From Chloroflexota bacterium (GTDB lineage: Bacteria; Chloroflexota; Limnocylindria; Limnocylindrales; CSP1-4): a stretch of DNA of 52,533 nucleotides. The stretch lies in NCBI GenBank assembly GCA_016781485.1, contig JADDQH010000011.1, forward strand, positions 1 through 52,533. Direction: 5' to 3'. The translations under genes were made by a program, and so were the position numbers. The notes beneath the pieces are model-generated. The model worked only from the letters and a program-made list of their open reading frames with translations, ran no database searches and was not told the DNA's origin. Shown piece by piece: positions 42,372-51,958 of the stretch (position 1 is its first letter; every line of letters begins with the position of its first letter).

Positions 42372-42510
42372 ATCCGGTCCGGTCCTGCCGGTCCCTTCTT
42401 GGAGGGCAGGTGTAGGCTAGCGTCGCCGGAGCGCGGCCGGTCAGCCGTGGCAGATCCGGCGTCGAGAGGGGTGGCCGGCTCCGTGCTCGTCGCCCGAAGG
42501 AGGAGACGCG

Positions 42511-42813
42511 ATGCACTCCAGTCTGATCGGCAAGATCGAGAAGGCGAACCGTTACGCTCGCGAGACCGATCGCATCTCCTTCGAGGCTCTTTCGGTCAAC
42601 TTCCGCGGCGACAACGACACCCATCACGTCTCGCTCGACTCAGGCGACTGGCAGTGCAATTGCCACTACTTCGAGAGCTTCCAGACGTGCGCGCACATCC
42701 TCGCCATCGAGAAGATCCTCGGTGACATGATCCCCGCGTCCGCCCAGAGGTCCCTGTTCGCGGCTGCGACGTCGGCCGACGTGAGCGCGACGGAGACCAG
42801 GGGCGTGGCGTGA
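42511..42813 (+). CDS. Small SWIM-type zinc-finger protein
   Basis: 100 aa; WQCNCHYFESFQTCAHILAIEKIL = CxC-xn-CxH SWIM motif; preceded by AGGAGG. Confidence 0.75.
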   Translation: MHSSLIGKIEKANRYARETDRISFEALSVNFRGDNDTHHVSLDSGDWQCNCHYFESFQTCAHILAIEKILGDMIPASAQRSLFAAATSADVSATETRGVA

Positions 42814-42822
42814 GGCCAGCCG

Positions 42823-42880
42823 CGTAGCCTGACGCCAGCGCCGTAGGCTGACGCCGGCGGCGTCAGGGTGACGGGCGCGG
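42823..42880. repeat. Degenerate tandem repeat, three 19-20 nt units
   Basis: CGTAGCCTGACGCCAGCGC / CGTAGGCTGACGCCGGCGG / CGTCAGGGTGACGGGCGCGG directly after the SWIM ORF. Confidence 0.55.
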
Positions 42881-42925
42881 CGCAACGACCCCGGAAGGTC
42901 GCGGCCGGCACGAGAGCAACGAACG

Positions 42926-42959
42926 AGCAAGGGGTCGGTCTCAGGACCGGCCCCTTGCT
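42926..42959. terminator. Terminator-like hairpin between convergent genes
   Basis: AGCAAGGGGTCGGTC-TCAG-GACCGGCCCCTTGCT, 15-bp stem with one G-T. Confidence 0.65.
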
Positions 42960-42986
42960 ATCGATCGCGTTCGTCTCGCCCGCCGG

Positions 42987-43589
42987 TCACTCCACCTCGA
43001 GCCGCCAGTAGTAGGCACCGCTTCCGCGCCCGCGGGCATAGGTCACTTCGACCATCAACACCCACGAACCACGTTCGGGGCCGGCGAACCGGATGACACG
43101 GGCACCTTCTCCGCCCGATCCTCCGCGTGCGAGTCCCTCCTGTATCTCGCCCTGCTCGTCTGAAGCGGGAGAGATCCGAGCCACCCAGGAGGTGATGCGG
43201 CCGCCAGGGCGAAGCCTGATCGAGATGGCCGCTCCGGCGCGGATCGAGACGGGACGGAGAGCCGTGGCCGGTAACCACGGCCCGTCCGAGCCCGACTCAT
43301 CGAACGTATAGCTCCCGATCTCGCCCTCGATGGGCTGGATCCCGCCGGCTGACAGGACAGCACCGGGCGGGTCGGCCGGCGGGTCGGCGGGCGAGGTAGC
43401 AGGCGATGGCGAGGGTCGGGTCCGTCGCACCCAACGCGAAGGAGCTGCCGATGAGGTGATCGCGGCCACGGGAGTCGCGCCCGCAGTCGGGGGAGATGGA
43501 GCTGTGGATGGACCGCGCGACGATGCCCTGTCGCCGCAGCCGATCGCGACGAGCAGGACCGCCATCGACGTGGTCAGGACGCGAAGCAT
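42987..43589 (-). CDS. Putative lipoprotein with Pro/Ser/Thr-rich linker and beta-rich C-terminal domain
   Basis: MLRVLTTSMAVLLVAIGCGDRASS (lipobox-like); C-terminus GSWVLMVEVTYARGRGSGAYYWRLEVE. Confidence 0.65.
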   Translation of the reverse strand: MLRVLTTSMAVLLVAIGCGDRASSRGPSTAPSPPTAGATPVAAITSSAAPSRWVRRTRPSPSPATSPADPPADPPGAVLSAGGIQPIEGEIGSYTFDESGSDGPWLPATALRPVSIRAGAAISIRLRPGGRITSWVARISPASDEQGEIQEGLARGGSGGEGARVIRFAGPERGSWVLMVEVTYARGRGSGAYYWRLEVE

Positions 43590-43614
43590 CTCGGTCCTCC
43601 TCAGTACTGCGCGC

Positions 43615-44664
43615 TCACTCGGAGGCACCATCTCCGCCCGTCGGGCAGACGCCGCTGCACGGCCCGACGTACACGGTCGTCACGCCCGAGAGATCGCCCC
43701 GCAGACCCTCGTTGTCGGGTGACGAGAACACTGCCCGCCAATCCGCCGTCGAGGTGAGGTTCGCCGTGTACGTGTACGTCCCCGGACTCGAGCCCGAGGA
43801 CATCGCGCCCAGCGAGATCCAGCTCGTGGTCCCCGCGCGTCTGCGCTGGAGGACGACGTCCCGACCGGAAAGAAGGTTGGCGGAGAGCCGCTCGTATCCA
43901 TCGTCCGTAGCGACCCTCAGCGTTGCAGTCAACGTGACGCTGGTGCCGTACGGGACGCGGTCGTCGCTTGCGCGAAGGCCGAGGACGGTCTGGAGATCAA
44001 GGCAGGTCGAGACGAGTGTCCACGAACTCGGCACGTCGTACTTCCGCTGCAGCGTCGCCCTGTCGCAGCGACCGTAGCGATGCGTGTTCCAGCCGCTCCG
44101 CGGCTTCGTCCGCGAGACCGCCTGAACGACCGCGTCAAGGTAGTCGGACGCGTCCGCGTAGTTCACGTGGTGTCCGAGGACCTCGACATGCCCGAACTCG
44201 TCAAGAGCGATGTTCTCGACGTCGTAGCACCCGTCCGGCCAGGTCTCGTACGCCTGGCACCACTTCAGCGTGCCCCAGTCGAAGACGTATCCCTGCCTCC
44301 GGAAGGACATCGTGAACCAGTCGTTCGCGACGTCGCGCCGGAAGCAGGCGATGCCGTTCGGACCGCAGCCGCTCGGTTCGCCGTAGCTGATGTGGCTCGG
44401 CCCCGCGTCGAGCGCGAATATGGCGGCTTTCGACGCTCGTGACTCGTTCGAGTCCTGCGCGGCCGCTCGGATCTCGTGCTGCATCCAGACGGGCGGGACC
44501 TGCCCCGCCTTCCAGTGGTATGGAAGCCGCTGGTCCTGCGTCCAGGGACCGCCGACGAGGGCAGGGTCAGGTGAATGCGCTACGGTCGCGCCGCCGGCCG
44601 TGGACGCGAGGAGGGCGGCGAGCGTCAACGAGACGACCAGGCGGCGAGGACTGCTTCCGATCAC
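43615..44664 (-). CDS. Secreted protein with degenerate metzincin-like motif and C-terminal beta domain
   Basis: Signal peptide MIGSSPRRLVVSLTLAALLASTAGGATVA; IALDEFGHVEVLGHHVNYADASDYLDAVVQ; paired cysteines. Confidence 0.6.
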   Translation of the reverse strand: MIGSSPRRLVVSLTLAALLASTAGGATVAHSPDPALVGGPWTQDQRLPYHWKAGQVPPVWMQHEIRAAAQDSNESRASKAAIFALDAGPSHISYGEPSGCGPNGIACFRRDVANDWFTMSFRRQGYVFDWGTLKWCQAYETWPDGCYDVENIALDEFGHVEVLGHHVNYADASDYLDAVVQAVSRTKPRSGWNTHRYGRCDRATLQRKYDVPSSWTLVSTCLDLQTVLGLRASDDRVPYGTSVTLTATLRVATDDGYERLSANLLSGRDVVLQRRRAGTTSWISLGAMSSGSSPGTYTYTANLTSTADWRAVFSSPDNEGLRGDLSGVTTVYVGPCSGVCPTGGDGASE

Positions 44665-45809
44665 CTCGTCACCCCTTCCGTCCCCACGATCGACCCGTCC
44701 GAGAGTCGGAGCAAGCGAGGCTGCTCATCTCCGGTCGCACGAAAGCCGCCCTCGGTCGTCAGCGGCCACCAGCCGTCCGGCACCTCCGCGACCGCCGTCC
44801 CGCGACCGCTTCCGGGGTGGAGTCGATGGTTCCCCGGGGGCGCGGCGATCAGGACGCGCGGCTTCCGATCGGAGAGATCGATCACGGAGACAGCGCCGTG
44901 TCTTCCCGGCGGCTCGTAGACGAGAGACGGTGAGCCGCCCGAGTCGGCGACCACGGCGGTGACCGCCGCGTCGACGAGCGTGCTGGCGTCGCCCGCTCCG
45001 CGCTGCAGTGAGACCACGGCACACGGCAGTCCCGGGCATGCGGCGTAGGCGACGATCTCACGGTCCGTCACGCCCAGCAAGGCGCCGACGCCTCGCTCGT
45101 CATACGTCTCGACGGCTCCGGTGCCGTGGTCCAGCACCCGCGTTCGGCAATCGACCGCGCCGCACGACTGGACGACCAGCTCGGAGCCGTCCGTGCTCCA
45201 CCGGAGCGCGGTGGAGAAGGTCGGGCCGAAGCCTCCTAGCCGCTCGTCCTCCGTCAAGCCGGGCAGCACCTGCTCGCTCGATCCGTCAGGCTCCAACGAC
45301 CGGCGCCAGATCCCTCTGTCCGCCCGGTCCGAGCGGTCGACGGCGTGGTAGTAGAGATAGCGGCGGGCCGGATCGAGCGTAGCGCTGCGGACGAGCTCGT
45401 GGGTCACGAACAGTCGCTCGCGGCACCCGTCCGTGCCGTTGACGGTGCGAACCTCCGAGACCGTCCCATCGTCACTTCCGTACAGCACGGTGCCGTCGAA
45501 CGGGCCCGCGGCGAACGCTTCGCCGGCGAGTTCGTCGATGACGACCTCCTGTCCACCCAGCCGCCCGACATGGAGCGCGTATCCCGCCAGGAAGCCGCGT
45601 CCGTCGATCCGTTCCGCCAGCTCGTACCAGACCCCGCCCCGGCTTGCCTCGTCTCGTAACGCCGCCGACGAGTCACACGAGGGTGAGGCGAAGGGGAAAC
45701 GCGGCGCGACGAGCGGACCACCGATCGACTGGGCGGCACCGAGCGTCAGGAGGGAGCTGCCAGCGAGGAGGGGTGCCACAACGTGTTTCCAGCGAGGAGC
45801 CTGGACCAT
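44661..45809 (-). CDS. Secreted protein, probable beta-propeller, unknown function
   Basis: Signal peptide; repeated beta-rich units (YLYYHAVDRSDRADRGIWRRSLEPDGSSEQVL, LRWSTDGSELVVQSCGAVDCRTRVLDHGTG...); GGAGGT before ATG; 4-nt overlap with the next gene. Confidence 0.6.
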   Translation of the reverse strand: MVQAPRWKHVVAPLLAGSSLLTLGAAQSIGGPLVAPRFPFASPSCDSSAALRDEASRGGVWYELAERIDGRGFLAGYALHVGRLGGQEVVIDELAGEAFAAGPFDGTVLYGSDDGTVSEVRTVNGTDGCRERLFVTHELVRSATLDPARRYLYYHAVDRSDRADRGIWRRSLEPDGSSEQVLPGLTEDERLGGFGPTFSTALRWSTDGSELVVQSCGAVDCRTRVLDHGTGAVETYDERGVGALLGVTDREIVAYAACPGLPCAVVSLQRGAGDASTLVDAAVTAVVADSGGSPSLVYEPPGRHGAVSVIDLSDRKPRVLIAAPPGNHRLHPGSGRGTAVAEVPDGWWPLTTEGGFRATGDEQPRLLRLSDGSIVGTEGVTR

Positions 45810-45943
45810 CGATTACCTCCCCGGCGGCGTCGACACCGGCGGGGAGGCGAGGAGATGAGTCTCGCCCCTTCCTCTTCACGCGGCCTTATCGCGCCCTCGT
45901 CCATCCGTGCACTCGGAGATGTAGGCTCCCTGACCACCGAAGA

Positions 45944-46078
45944 CAGGCCGTCCTCCACGACCTCACGCTCGCTGGCTACTCCTTCCCGCGCCTCGCGATG
46001 CTGCACGAGGGGCGGATCGCCGCCGACGGCCCGCGATCGGAAGTCCTCTCCCCAGACAAGGTAGGCCGCTATCCGGGG
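45944..46078 (+). pseudogene. Remnant of an ABC transporter ATPase gene (C-terminal part only)
   Basis: QAVLHDLTLAGYSFPRLAMLHEGRIAADGPRSEVLSPDKVGRYPG resembles the H-loop to C-terminal region of FecE/HmuV/BtuD-like ATPases; no Walker A, signature or Walker B upstream. Confidence 0.6.
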
Positions 46079-46116
46079 TGGACCCCTCGCTCGTCCGGCT
46101 GCCCGTGCGCTGACGC

Positions 46117-47313
46117 TCAGCCGCGCTTCCTCGGCGGGTCGAAGAAGGGAAGCGGGACGACCGTGGCGCGCACCGCACGTCGTCTGGCCTCGACCGTCCA
46201 CTCGATCTGCAGCCGTGTCCCCGGGCGGTCGTGCGAGGCCTCGACGGAACCGAGCGCGATGTTCTTCTTGAGCGTCGGGCTCCACGTCCCGCTCGTTGCG
46301 CGCCCGATCTGTCGGCGCCTCGCGGCGTAGAGCGGGACCGGGACTCGCCAGGCCGCGGCGGGGACCGTGGGCGGTAATCCGTGCGCGCCGTACAGCTTCT
46401 CCAGGTCGTCCCAGTCCAGCTCGAGCCCGACCAGCCGGCGACCCGCCCCGGGTCGTTTCCGCTCGGCAAGGAGGGCCCGCTTGCCCACGAAGTCTCCGGG
46501 CTTGCCGACGTTGACCAGGCGGTCGAGCCCGATCTCGAGCGGCGAGTAGGCCTGTTCGGAGATCAGCGCGTGACGCGCGCTCGTGTAGTCGACTTCGATG
46601 AGGATGAGCCCGGCCTCGAGCCGGGCGATGTCGAGCGCGAGCATCCCCGCCGGACGCAGCCCGTACGAACGACCGACCTCCGACAGCCGGTCCCACAGGT
46701 CGACGGCGCGTGTCCAGTCCACCCACAGCTCGTACCCCAGGTCGCCGGTGTAGCCCGTCCGGCTCACGTCCAGTTCGATGTCGCCGATGCGTGCCGGCCG
46801 CCGACGGTAGTACCCGAGGTCGCCGAACGACTCGCCCGTCGCAGCCTCGAGGACGCCACGGGACGTCGGCCCCTGAAGCGCGAGGGCGGCGATCTGCTCC
46901 GTGATCTCCTCGATGGCGACGTCGAGACCGACCGCGTTGTGGCGGAACCAGCGGAGCTGAGGGTGGGCCGCCGTCCAGCGGTAGCTGTCCTCGTCCAACC
47001 GCGCGACGGTCCCGTCGTCGATCACCTTGCCGCGCTCGTCGCACCACGGCGTGTAGATCACCTGCCCGACGCGGATCCGCGTTGCGTCGCGTGTGATGAC
47101 GCGGTCGACGAACCGCGTGGCGTCGGGTCCGCTCACCCGGTACTTGTAGAGCGGTGTCACATCGATGAGTGCTGCCGCCTCGCGGATCGCGTTGTACTCG
47201 ATGTCGTGGTGGTCCGCATAGACGCTCGCCGCGAAGTAGCCCGCCCACTCACGCCACTGCATCTTCCGGTTGGCGACCGCGGTGCGCGCATGGAATGCGG
47301 TGCCAAGAGTCAC
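46117..47313 (-). CDS. GcvT-fold aminomethyltransferase-family protein (folate-dependent)
   Basis: EYNAIREAAALIDVTPLYKYRVSGPDATRFVDRVITRD...ALQGPTSRGVLE...SRTGYTGDLGYELWV...GMLALDIARLEAGL; GTG start. Confidence 0.85.
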   Translation of the reverse strand: MTLGTAFHARTAVANRKMQWREWAGYFAASVYADHHDIEYNAIREAAALIDVTPLYKYRVSGPDATRFVDRVITRDATRIRVGQVIYTPWCDERGKVIDDGTVARLDEDSYRWTAAHPQLRWFRHNAVGLDVAIEEITEQIAALALQGPTSRGVLEAATGESFGDLGYYRRRPARIGDIELDVSRTGYTGDLGYELWVDWTRAVDLWDRLSEVGRSYGLRPAGMLALDIARLEAGLILIEVDYTSARHALISEQAYSPLEIGLDRLVNVGKPGDFVGKRALLAERKRPGAGRRLVGLELDWDDLEKLYGAHGLPPTVPAAAWRVPVPLYAARRRQIGRATSGTWSPTLKKNIALGSVEASHDRPGTRLQIEWTVEARRRAVRATVVPLPFFDPPRKRG

Positions 47314-47401
47314 GTTGCAGGCATCCGATCAGCTCCCGAGGCTGTGTTCCGCCGCCGACGAAGGAGGCTACGGTAGCAGCGCGTGCTACCCTCGCCGCGC
47401 C

Positions 47402-50347
47402 ATGAGCAGCCCAGCTCGTCCGGACAACGTGGCTCGCGCCGCTCGATCCGCGGCGGGTCGTCGAGACGAGCCGGTCGGACCGCCTGGGCATCCGCACCCG
47501 GCCATCCTCGACTCGGTCGGGTCCGGCATCTACGCCGTCGACTCGGACGGCAGGACGACCTTCGTCAATCCCGCAGCTGCACGGATGTTCGGCTGGAACG
47601 CGGAAGACCTGATCGGGAAGCGCAGCCACGACGTGGTCCACCACTCGCGGCCCGATGGCTCCCTGTACCCCATCGAGGAGTGCCCGATCTACGGGACCCT
47701 CGCCGATGGCGTGCTCCGGGAGGGCGATGAGGTCTTCTGGCGCAGGGACGGTCGAGGCGTCCCGGTCCAGTTCGTTTCCGCCCCCATCCGCGAAGGCGAC
47801 CGGATCGTCGGCGCCGTGTTCACGTTCACCGATGCGACGGCGCGACAGCGCGCGGAACAGGCACTGCGCGAGAGCGAGGAACGCTACCGGCTCGCGGTCG
47901 AGGGAGTGACGGACTACGGGATCTTCACGCTCGATCCGACGGGTCACGTGACCAGCTGGAACGTCGGCGTGGAACGCCTGCTGGGGTACCCGGAGAGTGA
48001 GTTCCTCGGCCGGGACGGGAGGTCGATCTTCACTCCTGAGGACATCGAGGCACGGGCGCCCGAGGAGGAGCTCGGGACGGCGCTCAGAGAGGGTCGCGCC
48101 GCGGACCAGCGGTGGCACGTTCGCCGTGATGGGTCGCGCTTCTGGGCGAACGGCGTCGTGACGCCGATCAGGGATGAGGACGGCGCCGTCCGCGGCTTCT
48201 CGAAGGTGATGCACGACGAGACCGAGCAGAAGCGGATGGAGGACGGCCTGCGCTTCCTCGTCGAGGCCAGCCGCGTGCTGGCCACGTCCCTCGATCACGA
48301 GACGACCCTCGAGAACGTCGCCCGGCTCGCCGTGCCTGCCATCGCGGACTGGTGCGCGATCCGACTCGCGGCAGACGATGGCGTCCCTCGCGAGATCGCC
48401 TACGTCCACCGCGACCCCGCCAAGCTCGCGCTCCTTCGAGAGCTTGCGCGGCGGTTCCCCGTCGACTCCGGTGGCGAGTACGGACACGGCAAGGTGGTCG
48501 CGACGGGAGAGCCCGACCTCGTCCCCGAGCTGACGGACTCGATGCTGGAAGCGATCGTGAAGGATCGGGAGCAGCTCGAGATGGTCCGGCGATTGGGGAT
48601 GTCGTCCTACATGGCGGTCCCCGTCACGGTTTCCGGGCGGCACAAGGGCGTGATCTCGTTCGCGTCCGCGGAGTCGGGGCGACGGTACGGGCCGTCCGAC
48701 CTGGCGCTCGCGCAGGAGCTGGCGCGCCGTGCTGCCGTCGCGATCGAGAACGCGGAGCTGTACCGGGAGATGGCGCAGCAGCGCGAGTCCACGCGCGAGA
48801 GCGAGGAGCGATTTCGGCTGCTCGTCGAGAGCGTCCGCGACTACGCCATCTTCATGCTGGACACCGAAGGACGCATCGCGAGCTGGAACGCGGGTGCCGA
48901 GCGGATCACGGGGTACAGCGCCGCAGAGGTGATCGGGCACCACCTCTCGCGCTTCTACATGGAGGAAGACATCACGGCGGGCGAGCCTGAACGGGAGCTC
49001 ACGATCGCCGCGGGGGAGGGGCGCTACGAGAAGGAGGGCTGGCGGGTCCGGAAGGGCGGGTCGCGCTTCTGGGCGAACGTCGTCGTCACGGCGGTCCGGG
49101 ATCGTCGAGGGGAGCTGCTTGGGTTCGCCAAGGTGACGCGGGACATGACCGAGCGGCGGTCGCTCGAGGAACAGCTGCGACAGTCCCAGAAGATGGAGGC
49201 GGTGGGGCGACTCGCAGGCGGGATCGCGCACGATTTCAACAACCTGCTGACCGCGATCATGGGCTACGCCGACCTGTTGTTGAGCGATCTTGCCCCGGAG
49301 GATCCGAGGCGAGAGGAGCTCGACGAGATCCGCAAGGCCGCCGACCGCGCAACGAACCTGACGCGTCAGCTCCTCGCGTTCGGGCGTCGACAGGTGCTCT
49401 CCCCGAAGGTGCTCGACCTCGGCGCGCTCGTCACTGACATGGCCCCGATGCTGCGTCGTCTGATCGGAGAAGACATCGACCTCGCCATCAGCCCTGCCGC
49501 CGAGCCGGTGCAGGTCGTGATCGATCCGGGGCAGCTGGAGCAGGTGATCCTGAACCTCGTCGTGAACGCCCGTGACGCGATGCCGGATGGCGGCAAGCTG
49601 ACGGTGGAGACGGACAGCGTCGAGCTTGACCAGGAGTTCGTCGCCGAACACCTCGGCGTACGGCCCGGCCCGTACGTCCTCCTCGCGGTGAGCGACACCG
49701 GCATCGGGATGGATGAGGAGACCCGGCTCCGCCTCTTCGAGCCGTTCTTCACGACCAAGCCACAGGGCAGGGGTACCGGCCTCGGCCTCGCGACCGTCTA
49801 CGGCGTGGTGACGCAAAGCGGCGGCGCCATCTGGGTCTATTCCGAGCCGGGCAAGGGCACCACGTTCAAGATCTACCTCCCCAGGGTCGAGGCGGGCGAA
49901 CGCGCCGCAATCCCGCAGCGGCAGCGCGCGATCGAGCGCGGGACGGAGACGGTCCTCGTCGTCGAGGACGACCCCGGCGTGCGCGCCCTGATCACCGGAG
50001 TACTTGCGCGCCATGGATACAGCGTCCTCGATGCCCCGGATTCGACGCAGGGGCTGCTGGTCGCCGGACAGCACTCGGGCTCGATCGACCTGCTCGTGAC
50101 CGATGTCGTCATGCCCGGCTCGAGCGGCGCGGTGCTCGCCCAGCGGCTTCGCCTCGAGCGACCGGGCGTCAAGGTCCTGTTCATCTCCGGCTACACCGAC
50201 GACGCGATCGTGCACCACGGCGTCCTCGAGCCTGGCGTCGCGTTCCTCGAGAAGCCGTTCACGCCGGCCGCGCTCGCAGCAAAGGTCCGAGAGGTACTTG
50301 AAGGACGGGCGCTCTCCCTCGCCGCGCAGCCGGCCGTGCGCGCGTGA
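47402..50347 (+). CDS. Hybrid sensor histidine kinase: PAS-PAS-GAF-PAS-HisKA-HATPase_c-REC
   Basis: [69 protein letters not shown]-terminal receiver [18 protein letters not shown]...LVTDVVMPG. Start at 47402. Confidence 0.94.
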   Translation: MSSPARPDNVARAARSAAGRRDEPVGPPGHPHPAILDSVGSGIYAVDSDGRTTFVNPAAARMFGWNAEDLIGKRSHDVVHHSRPDGSLYPIEECPIYGTLADGVLREGDEVFWRRDGRGVPVQFVSAPIREGDRIVGAVFTFTDATARQRAEQALRESEERYRLAVEGVTDYGIFTLDPTGHVTSWNVGVERLLGYPESEFLGRDGRSIFTPEDIEARAPEEELGTALREGRAADQRWHVRRDGSRFWANGVVTPIRDEDGAVRGFSKVMHDETEQKRMEDGLRFLVEASRVLATSLDHETTLENVARLAVPAIADWCAIRLAADDGVPREIAYVHRDPAKLALLRELARRFPVDSGGEYGHGKVVATGEPDLVPELTDSMLEAIVKDREQLEMVRRLGMSSYMAVPVTVSGRHKGVISFASAESGRRYGPSDLALAQELARRAAVAIENAELYREMAQQRESTRESEERFRLLVESVRDYAIFMLDTEGRIASWNAGAERITGYSAAEVIGHHLSRFYMEEDITAGEPERELTIAAGEGRYEKEGWRVRKGGSRFWANVVVTAVRDRRGELLGFAKVTRDMTERRSLEEQLRQSQKMEAVGRLAGGIAHDFNNLLTAIMGYADLLLSDLAPEDPRREELDEIRKAADRATNLTRQLLAFGRRQVLSPKVLDLGALVTDMAPMLRRLIGEDIDLAISPAAEPVQVVIDPGQLEQVILNLVVNARDAMPDGGKLTVETDSVELDQEFVAEHLGVRPGPYVLLAVSDTGIGMDEETRLRLFEPFFTTKPQGRGTGLGLATVYGVVTQSGGAIWVYSEPGKGTTFKIYLPRVEAGERAAIPQRQRAIERGTETVLVVEDDPGVRALITGVLARHGYSVLDAPDSTQGLLVAGQHSGSIDLLVTDVVMPGSSGAVLAQRLRLERPGVKVLFISGYTDDAIVHHGVLEPGVAFLEKPFTPAALAAKVREVLEGRALSLAAQPAVRA

Positions 50348-51942
50348 CCCGCCCCTATGACGCCGTCATCATCGGTGGCGGCCACAACGGTCTGACGAGC
50401 GCTGCCTATCTCGCGCGCGCCGGTCGACGCGTCCTCGTCCTGGAGCGGCGCCACGTCCTCGGCGGCGCGGCGGTCACGGAGGAGGTGTTCCCCGGGTTCC
50501 GGTTCAGCGTCTGCTCATACGTCGTCAGCCTCCTCCGGCCCGAGATCATCCGCGAGCTCGAACTGCCCCGGCACGGCCTCGAGATCCTGCCCCTGGACGG
50601 GACGTTCACGCCGCTCGACGGCGGCTGGTTGTGGCGCACCAACGATCACGCACAGACGATGCGCGAGATCAGGCGCTGGTCGGCGAGTGACGCCGAGGCG
50701 TACGAGGATTACGGGCGCCTGATGGTCGAGATGGCGCGGTTCATCAAGCCGATCCTCTCGATCGTCCCTCCCGACCCGATGGCACTCGACCCCCGGCCGC
50801 TGCTGCCGCTCGCGGGCCTCGCCCGGCGCTTCGCCCAGTTGCCGGAGGAACAGCAGGCCGTGTTCATCCAGCTGATGACGATGAGCGCCGCGGACTTCCT
50901 CGACCAGTGGTTCGAGACAGATCCACTCAAGGCGACGATGTCCGCGTCGGGGATCATCGGCACGTTCCTCGGCGTGAGGTCCCCGGGGACCGCCTACGTG
51001 CTCCTTCACCACTACATGGGCGAGATCGACGGTGCTTTCAGGGCGTGGGGGATCCCCCGTGGAGGGACGGGTGCGGTCAGTGAATCGATCGCGTCGGCGG
51101 CGCGGCAGGCGGGCGCTGAGATTCGGATCGAGGCACCGGTCGCGCGGATCCGCGTGCGCGGAGACCGGGCTACCGGAGTCGTGCTCGAGTCCGGCGAGGA
51201 GGTCGACGCCTCGGTGGTCCTGTCGTCCGCAGACGCGAACGTGACGTTCCTCAAGCTCCTCGAACCGGGGACGCTCGATCCCCGGTTCGAGGCGGACGTG
51301 CGGAGATACCGGTTCCGGGGATCATCGGGGAAGGTGAACCTCGCTCTCGACGGGTTGCCCTCGTTCACCGACGGTCCGGAGGGTGGGGAACACCTCCGTG
51401 GCGCGGTCAGCTTCTCGCCCAGCCTGGAGTACATGGAGCGCGCGTACGACGACGCGAAGTACGGCCGCTTCAGCCGCCGGCCCTACATCGACATCGTCAT
51501 GCCGACGCTCGTCGATCCCTCGATGGCGCCGCCGGGCAAGCACACGATGAGTTGCTTCGTCCAGTACGCACCGTACGAGCTCGCGGAGGGGGAGGGGACG
51601 TGGGACGACCAGCGCGAGGCGTTCGGCGACGCGGTCATCGACACGATCGCGGAGCGGGCGCCGAACATCCGCGACCTCATCCTCCACCGCCAGGTCGTGA
51701 CGCCTCTGGACCTCGAGCGGGAGTGGAGCCTCACGGAGGGCAACATCTTCCAGGGTGAGCTCGGCCTCGAGCAGCTCTTCTTCAACCGGCCCGTCCCTGG
51801 ATGGGCACGCTACCGCACGCCGATACGCGATCTCTGGATGTGCGGATCCGCTGCCCATCCCGGAGGCGGGATCATGGGCGCGCCCGGGCGTTTGGCCGCG
51901 CTCGAGGTGCTCTCGGCGGCCAAGGCGCGCCGGGCGGCGTGA
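50344..51942 (+). CDS. Phytoene dehydrogenase-like (PYROXD2-type) FAD-dependent oxidoreductase
   Basis: YDAVIIGGGHNGLTSAAYLARAGRRVLVLERRHVLGGAAVTEEVFPGFRFSVCSYV; C-terminal GSAAHPGGGIMGAPGRLAA; GTG start. Confidence 0.93.
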   Translation: MTRPYDAVIIGGGHNGLTSAAYLARAGRRVLVLERRHVLGGAAVTEEVFPGFRFSVCSYVVSLLRPEIIRELELPRHGLEILPLDGTFTPLDGGWLWRTNDHAQTMREIRRWSASDAEAYEDYGRLMVEMARFIKPILSIVPPDPMALDPRPLLPLAGLARRFAQLPEEQQAVFIQLMTMSAADFLDQWFETDPLKATMSASGIIGTFLGVRSPGTAYVLLHHYMGEIDGAFRAWGIPRGGTGAVSESIASAARQAGAEIRIEAPVARIRVRGDRATGVVLESGEEVDASVVLSSADANVTFLKLLEPGTLDPRFEADVRRYRFRGSSGKVNLALDGLPSFTDGPEGGEHLRGAVSFSPSLEYMERAYDDAKYGRFSRRPYIDIVMPTLVDPSMAPPGKHTMSCFVQYAPYELAEGEGTWDDQREAFGDAVIDTIAERAPNIRDLILHRQVVTPLDLEREWSLTEGNIFQGELGLEQLFFNRPVPGWARYRTPIRDLWMCGSAAHPGGGIMGAPGRLAALEVLSAAKARRAA

Positions 51943-51958
51943 GCGGCGAGTCGCGGGC

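Noticed and set aside
47249-50218. 989-aa minus-strand ORF
   Set aside because: Antisense to the PAS/GAF hybrid kinase; low-complexity R/D/H/P-rich product typical of spurious high-GC antisense ORFs.
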